64,000 nt of DNA from Bradyrhizobium sp. cir1 (GTDB taxonomy: Bacteria > Pseudomonadota > Alphaproteobacteria > Rhizobiales > Xanthobacteraceae): assembly GCF_014198245.1 (NCBI RefSeq), contig NZ_JACIHE010000002.1, positions 212,178-276,177 on the forward strand. Reading direction: 5' to 3'. The position numbers and the translations under genes were made by a program. The notes beneath the pieces are model-generated. The model searched no databases. It was not told where the DNA came from and saw only the letters and a list, made by a program, of their open reading frames with translations. Positions 51,454 to 60,310 of this stretch are shown piece after piece; within the stretch, counting starts at the first letter, position 1, and the number at the start of each line of letters is the position of its first letter.

Positions 51454-52491
51454 ATGAGCTCGCTCAATTCCCTTCGCGGCATTCTCGACGCCTGGACCGG
51501 CACCGTGGCCGGCACGATGGTCGCCGCCCTGGAGCGCGTGGTGGCGCCGCGCCTGGTGCGGCTGGTCGAGACCGGGACCGGCACATTCGCGCTGGAGGCC
51601 TCGAAGTCGGAGAACGCGCCGAAGGAGCTCACCTTCGAGGACGGCAAGTTCGCGGGCGCTAATCTCGCCCAGATCGTCCGCGGCAGCCGCGTCGAGATCG
51701 TGCTGCAGCCGACGCGTTTCCTGTTTCGCCCGCTGGAGCTGCCGGCCCGTGCGGCCGATTTCCTCGATGGCATCGTGCGGGCCCAGATCGACCGGCTGAC
51801 GCCATGGAGTGCCACCGAGGCAGTGTTCGGGTGCAGTCCGCCGGCGGCGCACGGCAGCGAGAGCATCACCACCGAGATCGCCGCAGCGCCGCGCCGGCTG
51901 GCGATGGGCTATGTCGAGGCGCTGTCGGGCTTCCATCCCTCGGCGATCGCGATCGTGACCGAGGGGGCGGATGGCCCGCGCATCAAGGTGTTCGAGCAGA
52001 AATCGCGCGGCGCCGTCGACCCGGTGCGGCTGAGCCGCACGCTGCAAGCCGTTCTTGCGCTTGCCGCGGTCGCCGCGGTGACCGGCTCGGTCGCGGCCAG
52101 CTATCTGGCCGACAGCCTCAGCACGCAGCAGAGCGAGCTCGAACGGCAGATCACCCAGCGCCGCGCCGCGCTGCGCGGCGATGGCGGCGGCGAGCGCTCG
52201 CCGCTCGCGCTGCTCGAGCGGCGCAAATACGAGACACCGGCGAGCGTGATCGTGCTGGAGGCGCTGAGCCGGCTGCTGCCCGATCACACCTATGTCACCG
52301 AGCTGCATGTTGCCGGCAACAAGATTCAGATCGGCGGCATTACCCGCGATGCGCCCTCGCTGATCCCGCTGATCGAGCAGTCCCAGCATTTCACCCGCGC
52401 GACCTTCTACGCCCCGACGACGCGCAGCCCCTCCGATCCCGGCGAGCGCTTCCACATCGAGGCGCAGATCGAGCCGAGGAACGCGCCATGA
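51454..52491 (+). CDS. gspL: Type II secretion protein GspL (PilN-like C-terminal domain)
   Basis: A bitopic inner-membrane protein of 345 residues. A cytoplasmic actin-like N-terminal half is followed by one helix (ALAAVAAVTGSVAASYLADS) near residue 200 and a periplasmic PilN-like domain (ALSRLLPDHTYVTELHVAGN). It links GspE to GspM. It starts one base after the gspK stop; the assignment relies on both sequence type and position. Confidence 0.8.
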   Translation: MSSLNSLRGILDAWTGTVAGTMVAALERVVAPRLVRLVETGTGTFALEASKSENAPKELTFEDGKFAGANLAQIVRGSRVEIVLQPTRFLFRPLELPARAADFLDGIVRAQIDRLTPWSATEAVFGCSPPAAHGSESITTEIAAAPRRLAMGYVEALSGFHPSAIAIVTEGADGPRIKVFEQKSRGAVDPVRLSRTLQAVLALAAVAAVTGSVAASYLADSLSTQQSELERQITQRRAALRGDGGGERSPLALLERRKYETPASVIVLEALSRLLPDHTYVTELHVAGNKIQIGGITRDAPSLIPLIEQSQHFTRATFYAPTTRSPSDPGERFHIEAQIEPRNAP

Positions 52492-53102
52492 GCAGCGCCA
52501 AGAACAGTGCCAAGAACAGTGTCATGAGCAGCAAGGTTGCGAGCGGAAACGCCGTGGCGCGGGCGCTTACGGGCTCGCCGCTGGTTGCGGTCTCGCTGTA
52601 CATCGCCATCGCCGGCGGGCTGTTGCTGATGGCCGGCCTCTCGATCGCCGACGTCATCGCTCACCGCCAGGCGCTGGCAGAGAGCTCCGACCTGCTCGAT
52701 CAGCTGCGCGGCCGCAAGGGCGGCGCCAAGAACGCCGCGACGTCGCCGGCCAAGCATCCCGGCACGCCGTTCCTGGAAGGGCCGACCGTGACGGTCGCGG
52801 GCGCCAATCTGTTGCAGCGGGTTGCAGCGGCCGTCGGCAATGTCGGCGGCTCGGTGCAGTCCTCGCAGGTCGACGTAACAGGCGCGCAGGTGAAGGACGG
52901 CTTCGTCGGTCTCGTGGTGAGCTGCGAGCTGGAGCAGCCCGCGCTGCAGAAGCTGCTCTACGATCTCGAGGCGGGCATGCCGTTCCTGTTCGTCGACCAG
53001 CTCGACGTCCAGGTGCCGCAGACCACCGCGCTCGGCGATGCGCCCACCGGCCGTGTCAGGGTGATCCTGGGCGTCTCCGGCCAGTGGCAGGCGGGGAAGT
53101 AG
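52488..53102 (+). CDS. gspM: Type II secretion protein GspM
   Basis: A protein of 204 residues with one N-terminal helix (LVAVSLYIAIAGGLLLMAGL) and a ferredoxin-like periplasmic domain (LLQRVAAAVGNVGGSVQSSQ; FLFVDQLDVQVPQ). It overlaps gspL by four bases. It stabilises GspL in the inner-membrane platform. Confidence 0.82.
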   Translation: MSSAKNSAKNSVMSSKVASGNAVARALTGSPLVAVSLYIAIAGGLLLMAGLSIADVIAHRQALAESSDLLDQLRGRKGGAKNAATSPAKHPGTPFLEGPTVTVAGANLLQRVAAAVGNVGGSVQSSQVDVTGAQVKDGFVGLVVSCELEQPALQKLLYDLEAGMPFLFVDQLDVQVPQTTALGDAPTGRVRVILGVSGQWQAGK

Positions 53103-53383
53103 GGCGGTCTCGTCAGCTCACCAGCTGTATCTGAACACGCCTTGCCGGCATAGCTGGATTGCGCGGGGTTCCAGGCTGTTCTGCGTGCAATTTCCGCAGT
53201 CGTGGCTGTTGGGCAGCATTTTCACGCGTCCTACATCTGCGGGGCGAGATGCGGCCTTTCCGTCGGAATCGAACCGATACGAGGCGGGTTGATGGTCGGG
53301 GCCATCGGGCCTAGTTTGCTCCAAAAGGACTGGCCGCGCGCCGGCGCCGCCTTCGGCCGCAAGGGACCTTGCAGGGAAATTCG
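53103..53383. other. Gap before the GspC-like gene
   Basis: About 280 bases. On the minus strand a 33-codon frame (53118-53219) reads MLPNSHDCGNCTQNSLEPRA then IQLCRQGVFRYSW. It has a CGNC pair and a third Cys and looks more protein-like than chance, and the frame continues upstream into a region antisense to the GspC-like gene. I cannot decide whether it is expressed. A promoter for the GspC-like gene is also possible. Confidence 0.3.
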
Positions 53384-53998
53384 ATGTCGGGGTGGCTTCG
53401 AGCGATGGGAGTGGCTGCGCTGTGGACGGTGCTGGGCAGTGCCGCGACCTGGGCTGCCACCTCCTCGCGCATGGACATCCTGCCCGACGATGCCGCGGGC
53501 GGTCCTGCCGAAAGCGTCGATGTCGGGGCGGTGAGACCGATTGCGCGTCCGGCGCAGGCTGTGAGCAAACCGGTCCCCCGCGGCAATCCACTATGGTCGG
53601 TGCCGCTCTCGGCGCTGACGGCAACCCTGGAGCGCCCGATCTTCTCGGCCTCGCGCCGGCCACCGCCGCGCGCGGTCGCGGGGTCTCCGGTCGAAGAGGT
53701 GCAAGCAGCCCCGCCGCCCAAGCCGATCGAGGCGCCGCCGCCGCTGCTGCTGGTGGGGGCTGTGGTAGGCGAGGGCGACGCCATCGCTATCCTGGTCAAT
53801 CGCATCGACCAGAAGGTCGTGCGCCTGCGGCAGGGCGAATCGCTCGGCGGCTGGTCGCTGACGGAGGTTCAGCCGCGCGAGGTGACGTTCAGGCAGGGCG
53901 ATCGCAGCGAGGTCCTGGCGCTCCAGCGACGCGAGACGATCGTCCCTACGACTCCGCTCACAGATGCGTTGACCATTCCTGCTCTGGCCGACCCGTAG
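53384..53998 (+). CDS. GspC-like type II secretion protein
   Basis: A protein of 204 residues. It has an N-terminal hydrophobic segment (MGVAALWTVLGSAATWAA) and a C-terminal GspC/HR-like domain: LERPIFSASRRPPP, LLLVGAVVGEGDAIAILVNR and GESLGGWSLTEVQPREVTFR. It lacks a PDZ domain. HR domains of GspC bind the N0 domain of GspD and connect the two membranes, so this may supply the missing GspC function; GspN-type naming is also possible. ATG 53384 follows GGGAAA. It is 281 bases after gspM. Confidence 0.7.
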   Translation: MSGWLRAMGVAALWTVLGSAATWAATSSRMDILPDDAAGGPAESVDVGAVRPIARPAQAVSKPVPRGNPLWSVPLSALTATLERPIFSASRRPPPRAVAGSPVEEVQAAPPPKPIEAPPPLLLVGAVVGEGDAIAILVNRIDQKVVRLRQGESLGGWSLTEVQPREVTFRQGDRSEVLALQRRETIVPTTPLTDALTIPALADP

Positions 53999-54181
53999 CT
54001 TCCGCTTTAGGCCCCGTTCGACATTGAAGAACGGCGAGCCGGATGGGCTCTGAAGACTGGTGACCTAGGTGGATCGCTTGCCGGGAAAGACGCGGCTTGA
54101 TCGACACGCAAATGCAAGGCTGACGATGCGAAGGAAGCCTTTCGACGTTGGCCTTTCACTGCTAGTGGCTCTGCACAGTGA

Positions 54182-55303
54182 TTATGACTCTTTGGAAGTG
54201 ACGGGATAGGCGCGCCCCATCTTGGCGCGGACCTTGTCTGTTGTGAACATCCATTTGGTGCGTGAGCGGGCGGCATTTCGCTTGCGTTCCCAGGCGGCGA
54301 TTTCGCGGCGCAATCGCTTGGGGTCGTCGATCCTGCGATCGAGGCACTGGCCCCGCAGGACGCCAATCTCGATCTCAACCATGTTGAGCCAACTTGCGTG
54401 CTTGGGGGTGTAGTGGAACTGGAGCCGTCGCAAGAGCCGCCTGGCTTCGGCGGGCGGGAAGGTCTGATAGAGAGCGCCGGCGGAGTGGATTGATAGATTG
54501 TCCTGCACGACCCGGATGATCTCGGCATCTGGATAATGGACATCGACGATGTCGCGCATGCAGTGGGCGTAGTCTTCTGCCGCCCGCCGCTCGGTAACCT
54601 TGACCTTGCGCCAGGGACGATGCACGTCGAGGAGAACGAAGAGATTGACCGTGCCGTTGCGACGATACTCGTAATCGTAACGTTCGAGCCGGCCGGGCGC
54701 GGCCGGAATCGGCTGGCGCGCCTCGCCGATGAGTTGCACCGGGCTTTCGTCGAAGCACACCACCGGCCGCTTGGGGTCGGGCGCATCGGTGTAGAGATCG
54801 AGCACGTCCTCCATGCGGGCGACGTATTCGCCGTCGACCTGCGGAATGCACCACATGTCCTTGCGCCAGGGCTTGAGGCTATTTTCGGCTAACCGCCGCC
54901 GAACCGTCTCGTGCGACAGGCTCTTGTGTTCGGTGAGTTCGACCATCGCACCTGCCAGCAGTTCGAGCGTCCAGCGGGCGCGGCCCTTTGGCGGACTGGA
55001 GCAGGCCGTCGCCACCAGCAAGGCTTCTTCCTTGCCCGTGAGTTTGCGCTCCGCCCCGGGCCGCGGCTCCTCGCTCAGCGCCCGCTCCAGATTGCCTTCC
55101 ACGAAGCGGCGCTTGGTCCGGTACACGGTCGAGCCGCCCACGCCGACGCTCCGCGCGATCTCCTCGTCGCTGCCCCCGGCGTCGGCAGCCAGCAAAATCT
55201 GCGCGCGCTTGAGCTTACGGGACGCATGTTTGCCGCCGCTGAGCAGCGCCCTGAGTTCCGTGCGCTCGATTTGGCTGAGGTCGACCCGATAGCGTACATT
55301 CAT
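54182..55303 (-). CDS. IS630-family transposase
   Basis: A DDE transposase of 373 residues. The N-terminal part is a homeodomain-like HTH (RKLKRAQILLAADAGGSDEE, VGGSTVYRTKRRFVEGNLER). The catalytic residues are Asp185 in VVCFDESPVQ, Asp268 in VVQDNLSIHS, and Glu310 or Glu312 in WLNMVEIEIGVLRG. It begins with ATG 55303 after GGAGGC; a farther in-frame start runs into the passenger gene. It appears intact and may be active. Confidence 0.88.
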   Translation of the reverse strand: MNVRYRVDLSQIERTELRALLSGGKHASRKLKRAQILLAADAGGSDEEIARSVGVGGSTVYRTKRRFVEGNLERALSEEPRPGAERKLTGKEEALLVATACSSPPKGRARWTLELLAGAMVELTEHKSLSHETVRRRLAENSLKPWRKDMWCIPQVDGEYVARMEDVLDLYTDAPDPKRPVVCFDESPVQLIGEARQPIPAAPGRLERYDYEYRRNGTVNLFVLLDVHRPWRKVKVTERRAAEDYAHCMRDIVDVHYPDAEIIRVVQDNLSIHSAGALYQTFPPAEARRLLRRLQFHYTPKHASWLNMVEIEIGVLRGQCLDRRIDDPKRLRREIAAWERKRNAARSRTKWMFTTDKVRAKMGRAYPVTSKES

Positions 55304-55346
55304 GGCGTGCCTCCATGTTCGAGGCACGCACCAACAACTGAATCGG

Positions 55347-55604
55347 ATGGCCGGCGTGAGTCCTTCCGCAAAAACCTTCACGCCCAAGCAAGGGCAGTAT
55401 CTGGCCTTCATCCATCTCTACACCCGGCTGCACCGCAGACCCCCGGCCGAAACCGACATGCAGCAATATTTCCGCGTCAGCCCGCCTTCCGTTCACCAGA
55501 TGGTGCTGACGCTGGAGCGGGCAGGCCTCATCACGAGGCAGCCGAGGACCCCTCGCAGTATCGAGGTCCTCATTGATCCAAAACATCTCCCGGAGCTAAT
55601 CTAA
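55347..55604 (+). CDS. Small winged-helix protein carried by the IS630 element
   Basis: A protein of 85 residues with a LexA-like winged helix: FTPKQGQYLAFIHLYTRLHR, RPPAETDMQQYFRVSPPSVH and QMVLTLERAGLITRQPRTPR. There is no protease or other domain. It is divergent from the transposase and fully inside the inverted repeats, so it is a passenger or an IS-encoded regulator. It may control the transposase promoter in the 43-base gap between the two starts. ATG 55347 is chosen; the open frame begins at 55302, but that part overlaps the transposase start antisense. Confidence 0.75.
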   Translation: MAGVSPSAKTFTPKQGQYLAFIHLYTRLHRRPPAETDMQQYFRVSPPSVHQMVLTLERAGLITRQPRTPRSIEVLIDPKHLPELI

Positions 55605-55647
55605 GCTCCGGATCCAACCCGTCAAAACCACTGTGCAGAGCTACTAG

Positions 55648-55989
55648 TCGGCTAACCTGGTCCCGTAGGGCTGACGCAGCAGCTTCTGCAAATTTTGGCC
55701 TGCCTGCATGTCTCAGCGAAGCGTGAACCATGTCATCATCTAACACGCTGCTTCGTCGCTAAATGCGGTGCTCCCTACGACCACCTCCTCCTATTCACTG
55801 GTCTCTAGCATAGCCAACACCACCACTAGCTTGGTGGTTCAAATTGTAACTCGGAGCGGGCTCGAATCTTATTCCAAAGTTGTGCGTGTCGGGTTGCCGG
55901 GTCGCTTGAACTTGGCCGTGTTCACCTCCACAATAGCTTTGAGTTCTTCGTAAATTACTAATCCGAACAAGAACATAGGGAAGACGCAC
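55648..55989. other. Region between the IS and tctC
   Basis: About 340 bases with no gene I can support. A small hairpin CCACCA/TGGTGG lies near 55822-55840. The last 150 bases are relatively AT-rich and probably contain the tctC promoter. Confidence 0.35.
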
Positions 55990-56976
55990 GTGGGACATGG
56001 AATGAAGGCGGCAATCGTGCTGGCGGCCGCGCTCTGCGGCACGCCCGCTCTTGCCGGCTGGGAGCCGACCAAACCCGTCGAGATCGTGGTGGCGGCGGGT
56101 GCGGGCGGTGCCTCCGATCAGATGGCGCGGATGATGCAGGCCGCGATCCAGAAGAACAACCTGATGAAGCAGCCCATGGTGGTCTCGCTCAAGGGCGGCG
56201 CCTCCGGTGCGGAAGCGCTGATGTACATGAAGTCCAGCGAGGGCGACCCGAACAAGGTGCTGATCGCCTATTCGCTGATCTACATGCTGCCGCTCTCGGC
56301 GAAGATCCCGTTCAACTGGCGCGAACTGACCCCGGTCTCGGTGATCGCGCTCGACCAGTTCGTGCTGTGGGACAACAGCGCCGGCCCCAAGACGGTGAAG
56401 GAATTCATCGAGGCCGCGAAGGCGGCGAACTCGCCGTTCAAGATGGGCGGCACCGGCTCCAAGCGCGAGGATCACGTGCTCACCGTGTTCCTGGAGCAGG
56501 AGACCGGCGCGAAGTTCTCCTATCTGCCCTACAAGTCCGGCGGCGAGGCCGCGACCCAGCTCGTCGGCAACCACACCGAAGCCAACGTCAACAATCCCAG
56601 TGAAAATCTCGAGGTCTGGCGCGCCGGCCAGGTGCGTCCGCTCTGCGTGTTCGACAAGGAGCGCATCTCCTACACCAGCAAGGTGACGGACACCCAGTCC
56701 TGGGCCGACATCCCGACCTGCAAGGAGCAGGGCGTCGACGTCCAGTATCTGATGCTGCGCGCGATGTTCCTGCCCGGCAAGGTCACGCCGGAGCAGCAGG
56801 CGTTCTACGTCGATCTGTTCCACAAGGTGACGCAGACCGCCGAGTACAAGGACTACATGGAAAAGCAGGCGCTGAAGCCGATTTTCCTCACCGGCAAGGA
56901 CATGGTGCAATTCCTCGAGGAGGACGATGCCATCAACAAGGCGCTGATGACGGAAGCCGGATTCGTCGCGAAGTAG
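55990..56976 (+). CDS. Tripartite tricarboxylate transporter binding protein (TctC/Bug family)
   Basis: A periplasmic binding protein of 328 residues: signal peptide (MKAAIVLAAALCGTPALAGW), then WEPTKPVEIVVAAGAGGASD, the Bug-family start, and a type II binding-protein fold. GTG 55990 with GGGAAGA upstream or ATG 56002 is the start. It delivers a carboxylate to the TctAB membrane proteins that follow. The usual Bug signature Asp is present near VVAAGAGGASDQMAR. Confidence 0.85.
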   Translation: MGHGMKAAIVLAAALCGTPALAGWEPTKPVEIVVAAGAGGASDQMARMMQAAIQKNNLMKQPMVVSLKGGASGAEALMYMKSSEGDPNKVLIAYSLIYMLPLSAKIPFNWRELTPVSVIALDQFVLWDNSAGPKTVKEFIEAAKAANSPFKMGGTGSKREDHVLTVFLEQETGAKFSYLPYKSGGEAATQLVGNHTEANVNNPSENLEVWRAGQVRPLCVFDKERISYTSKVTDTQSWADIPTCKEQGVDVQYLMLRAMFLPGKVTPEQQAFYVDLFHKVTQTAEYKDYMEKQALKPIFLTGKDMVQFLEEDDAINKALMTEAGFVAK

Positions 56977-56984
56977 CCAGTCTT

Positions 56985-57130
56985 CACCTCGCCCCTCTTG
57001 CGGGGAGAGGTCGCATTGCATCGTCAGATGCGATGCGGGCGAAGGGGGGGACTCTCCGCTAGTCCGGCTTTCTCGTCCCCGTGGAGACTCCCACTCACCC
57101 TGACCCTCTCCCCGCAAGCGGGAGAGGGGA
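56985..57130. repeat. REP-like palindromic repeat between tctC and tctB
   Basis: Two outer segments, CCCCTCTTGCGGGGAGAGG and its near reverse complement CCTCTCCCCGCAAGCGGGAG, enclose a smaller hairpin with arms GCATTGCATC and GATGCGATGC. This is the form of the abundant intergenic palindromic repeats of Bradyrhizobium and related Rhizobiales. It sits within the tct operon and may form a stable RNA structure that sets the TctC:TctB ratio. Confidence 0.7.
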
Positions 57131-57156
57131 TTGACCACAGCGTTTGTTGTTCGCTC

Positions 57157-57699
57157 ATGTCTCAAACCGATATCGAAATCGTCGTCGACGATCCGACCGC
57201 CCCCGAAGACGACTCGCCCTCCGTCGTCTCCTCCAGCAGGATCGAGATCATCGTCTGTCTCCTTCTGCTCGCGCTCGCCGTCACGCTCGGTTACGACAAT
57301 TGGCGCACCGGTGCGTCCTGGGATGCGACCGGACCCGAGCCCGGCTATTTCCCGTTCTATCTGTCCGTCATTCTCGGTGGCGCCAGCCTCTACGGGCTGA
57401 TTGCGGCGCTGCTGGTGCGGCGCACGGCAGCCGGGACCTTCGTCACGCGCGCCCAGGCCCGCCGTGTGATGGCGGTGTTCGTGCCGACGCTGCTGTTCTG
57501 CCTCGTCACCCAATTCCTCGGTCTCTATGTCGCGAGCTTCCTCCTGATCGCGGGCTTCATGCGCCTCGTCGGCAAAATCGCGCTGTGGAAGTCGCTGCTC
57601 ACAGCTTTCGTGTTCACGGCGATCATGTTCGTCACCTTCGATATCGCCTTCGACGTCATCATGCCGAAAGGGCCGCTCGAAGCGGCCTTCGGCCATTAG
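57157..57699 (+). CDS. Tripartite tricarboxylate transporter small subunit (TctB)
   Basis: A membrane protein of 180 residues with four helices. An acidic N-terminus (residues 1-30) precedes IEIIVCLLLLALAVTLGYDN, then GPEPGYFPFYLSVILGGASL, the TctB signature. ATG 57157 is chosen because the frame upstream reads through the palindromic repeat. It lies 12 bases before tctA. Confidence 0.85.
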   Translation: MSQTDIEIVVDDPTAPEDDSPSVVSSSRIEIIVCLLLLALAVTLGYDNWRTGASWDATGPEPGYFPFYLSVILGGASLYGLIAALLVRRTAAGTFVTRAQARRVMAVFVPTLLFCLVTQFLGLYVASFLLIAGFMRLVGKIALWKSLLTAFVFTAIMFVTFDIAFDVIMPKGPLEAAFGH

Positions 57700-57711
57700 A
57701 GCGGGCGAACG

Positions 57712-59229
57712 ATGGAAGCTCTCGGTCTCCTGCTTCACGGCTTCGCCGTCCTGCTCACCTGGAAGACGCTCGTCCTGATGATGGTCGGGCTGGTGCTCGG
57801 CATCTTCGTCGGCGTGCTGCCGGGTCTCGGGGGCCCCAACGGCGTCGCCATCCTGCTGCCACTCACCTTCACGATGGACCCGACCTCGGCGATCGTGATG
57901 CTGTCCTGCATCTATTGGGGCGCATTGTTCGGCGGCGCCATCACCTCGATCCTGTTCAACATCCCGGGCGAAGCCTGGTCGGTTGCAACCACCTTCGACG
58001 GCTATCCGATGGCCCAGCAGGGCAGGGCGGCGGAGGCGCTGACGGCGGCGTTCACGTCCTCCTTCGTCGGCTCGCTGGTCGCGGTGCTCCTGATCACCTT
58101 CCTCGCGCCGATGATCTCCTCCTTTGCGTTGAAATTCGGCCCACCCGAGTTCTTCGCGGTCTATCTCCTGACCTTCTGCTCATTCGTCGGCCTAGGGCGC
58201 GAAGCCAAGCACAAGACAGTGATCTCGATGTCGCTGGGGTTGCTGCTCGCCGGCGTCGGCATGGACACGGTGTCGGGCAATCTGCGCATGACCTTCGGTT
58301 CGGCCGACCTGCTTCGCGGCATCAACTTCCTGGTCGCCGTCATTGGCTTGTTCGGCATCAGCGAGATCCTGCTGACGATGGAGGAGCGCCTCGCGTTGCG
58401 CGGACATGCGGCCAGCATCTCGCTGCGCGTCGTGCTCGGGGTCTGGAAGGACCTGCCGAAATACTGGGTGACGCTGCTGCGCTCCTCCTTCATCGGCTGC
58501 TGGCTCGGCATCACGCCGGGCGGCGCGATCGCGGCGTCCTTCATGGGCTACAACCTCGCCAAGCGCTTCGCCAAGGACTCCGAGAGTTTCGGCAAGGGGC
58601 GCATCGAGGGCGTGTTCGCGCCGGAGACGGCGGCGCATGCCTCCGGCACCTCGGCACTGCTGCCGATGCTGGCGCTCGGCATTCCCGGCTCCGGCACCGC
58701 CGCGATCCTGCTCGGCGGCCTGATGGTGTGGGGCCTCAATCCAGGTCCGCTGCTGTTCGTCGAGCACAAGGACTTCGTCTGGGGCCTGATCGCCTCGATG
58801 TATCTTGGCAATGTCGTCGGGCTCGTGCTGGTGCTGACGACGGTGCCGGTCTTCGCCTCGATCCTGCGCGTGCCGTTCGCAGCGGTAGCGCCGATGATCG
58901 TGGTGTCCTGCGCGATCGGCGCCTATGCGATCCAGAACGCGATGTTCGACATCTGGCTGATGCTGGGCTTCGGCATCGTCGGTTACGTCTTCAAGAAGAT
59001 CGGCATTCCGCTGGCGCCGTTCACGCTGGCCCTCGTGCTCGGCAACCGCGCCGAAGACGCCTTCCGCCTGTCGATGATCGGCTCCGGGGGGACGCTGAAG
59101 GTGTTCTGGTCGAACGGGCTGGTCGGGTCGATTACGACGCTGGCGATCGTTCTGTTGTTTTGGCCCGTCATCGACGGTCTGTTCAGTCACTTCGGACGGA
59201 GGGGGCGGGCGAAGACTGCGGCAGGGTGA
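57712..59229 (+). CDS. Tripartite tricarboxylate transporter large subunit (TctA)
   Basis: The main membrane component, 505 residues, with 11-12 helices. The family motifs are GIFVGVLPGLGGPNGVAILL and CIYWGALFGGAITSILFNIP, repeated in a second half as LGITPGGAIAASF and LGIPGSGTAAILLGGLMVWG. It imports a di- or tricarboxylate using the ion gradient. It completes a tctC-tctB-tctA operon. Confidence 0.9.
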   Translation: MEALGLLLHGFAVLLTWKTLVLMMVGLVLGIFVGVLPGLGGPNGVAILLPLTFTMDPTSAIVMLSCIYWGALFGGAITSILFNIPGEAWSVATTFDGYPMAQQGRAAEALTAAFTSSFVGSLVAVLLITFLAPMISSFALKFGPPEFFAVYLLTFCSFVGLGREAKHKTVISMSLGLLLAGVGMDTVSGNLRMTFGSADLLRGINFLVAVIGLFGISEILLTMEERLALRGHAASISLRVVLGVWKDLPKYWVTLLRSSFIGCWLGITPGGAIAASFMGYNLAKRFAKDSESFGKGRIEGVFAPETAAHASGTSALLPMLALGIPGSGTAAILLGGLMVWGLNPGPLLFVEHKDFVWGLIASMYLGNVVGLVLVLTTVPVFASILRVPFAAVAPMIVVSCAIGAYAIQNAMFDIWLMLGFGIVGYVFKKIGIPLAPFTLALVLGNRAEDAFRLSMIGSGGTLKVFWSNGLVGSITTLAIVLLFWPVIDGLFSHFGRRGRAKTAAG

Positions 59230-59404
59230 ATTCCGGGTTAATTCGAATAATATCAATAGTTTGTCCTGTCGTTGACGTCCTGGTCCAAGTCCCGGCGCCG
59301 TCCGATTATTTCCAAATGTTGCCGCCGCGCGACAGCCGTGCCCGCGCGGAACGCGTATGGTCCCATCCAGATTGCGGATTTTATTTTAATCGCAGGGGGC
59401 GAGT

Positions 59405-60226
59405 ATGAAGCGGATTGTGATGGGATTGGCGGTGGTCTCGCTGCTTGGGACGAACGCGATGGCGGCCGATCTGGCGGCGAAGCCATATGTGAAGGCGCCC
59501 GCGATCGTCGATCCCGGATACAATTGGACGGGATTCTACGCGGGGTTAAACGGCGGCTATAGCTGGGGCAGAACGACCGCCACCGCTTTGATCGGTGCGC
59601 CCTTTCCCGCGGGATCCATAGGCTCGGTCAAGCAGAACGTGGATGGCGGCCTCGGTGGTGGCCAGGTCGGTTACAACTGGCAGGTGGACCGGAAATGGGT
59701 TGTCGGCGTCGAGGCCGACATTCAAGGCACGGGCGAACGCGGCCGGTCGAACGACGTGCTTGGGACCGTCCGAATCGGCAGGTTCGGTCTCACGGCGTCC
59801 ACGGCCACCAGCACCGATTTCCCTTGGTTCGCAACCTTGCGGGCACGCGGCGGCTTCCTTGTCGACCCGAGCTTGCTGCTCTATGCGACAGGCGGTCTGG
59901 CAGTCGGCGAGGTCAAGTTCTCCAACACGCCGACTCTTACGCTCCAGGCCTTCGATGGCAACACGCCGATTGGTGCACCGATATCGGCCACTGGCCCGAC
60001 GGTGTCGGAAAGCAACACCCGGGTTGGCTGGACGCTCGGCGCGGGCCTAGAGAAGAAGTTCGCTCCCAACTGGTCAGCGAAGCTCGAATATCTCTATGTC
60101 GATCTCGGCACCAAGACCTACTTCAGTGGAACAGGGAACGACATCGACGTCCGCTTCCGCGACCACATCCTGCGGGCTGGGTTCAACTACCAGTTCACGG
60201 CGGGCCCGGTCGTCGCCAAGTACTGA
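59405..60226 (+). CDS. Outer-membrane beta-barrel protein (Omp25/31, RopB-like)
   Basis: A protein of 273 residues with a signal peptide (MKRIVMGLAVVSLLGTNAMA) cleaved near AMA-AD. The mature start (YNWTGFYAGLNGGYSWGRTT) is typical of the Rhizobiales Omp25/31 family. An eight-stranded barrel follows and ends with an aromatic residue (GPVVAKY). GGGGGCGAGT precedes the ATG. It is a structural or stress-related surface protein; no enzymatic role is expected. Confidence 0.87.
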   Translation: MKRIVMGLAVVSLLGTNAMAADLAAKPYVKAPAIVDPGYNWTGFYAGLNGGYSWGRTTATALIGAPFPAGSIGSVKQNVDGGLGGGQVGYNWQVDRKWVVGVEADIQGTGERGRSNDVLGTVRIGRFGLTASTATSTDFPWFATLRARGGFLVDPSLLLYATGGLAVGEVKFSNTPTLTLQAFDGNTPIGAPISATGPTVSESNTRVGWTLGAGLEKKFAPNWSAKLEYLYVDLGTKTYFSGTGNDIDVRFRDHILRAGFNYQFTAGPVVAKY

Positions 60227-60249
60227 TCGGCAGGCAGTTTTCGGATTGG

Positions 60250-60275
60250 AAAAGCTCCGGTTTTCCGGGGCTTTT
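60250..60275. terminator. Bidirectional terminator
   Basis: Arms AAAAGCTCCGG and CCGGGGCTTTT around a short T loop form a hairpin flanked by A and T runs on both sides. It lies between the convergent porin and CoA-transferase genes and can serve both. Confidence 0.8.
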
Positions 60276-60310
60276 CTCATGGTTGAGCGCCTGTGCGGGC
60301 CAGCTTTCGC

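Larger units (their letters stand above)
54162..55647. mobile_element. IS630-family insertion sequence with passenger gene
   Basis: Imperfect terminal inverted repeats lie at both ends: TGGCTCTGCACAGTGATTAT on the left (from 54166) and, read inward, TAGCTCTGCACAGTGGTTTT on the right (ending 55643). Both are flanked by CTAG, in agreement with IS630 insertion into TA with duplication of the dinucleotide. Inside are a minus-strand transposase and a plus-strand winged-helix gene, divergent from a shared gap. The element is complete, with no frameshift, and lies in the space after the gsp cluster without breaking a visible gene. Confidence 0.82.

Noticed and set aside
57144..59408. Plus-strand open frame of 754 codons over tctB and tctA
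   Set aside because: Its product is Arg/His-rich and low in order; tctB and tctA in the other frames have full family sequence.
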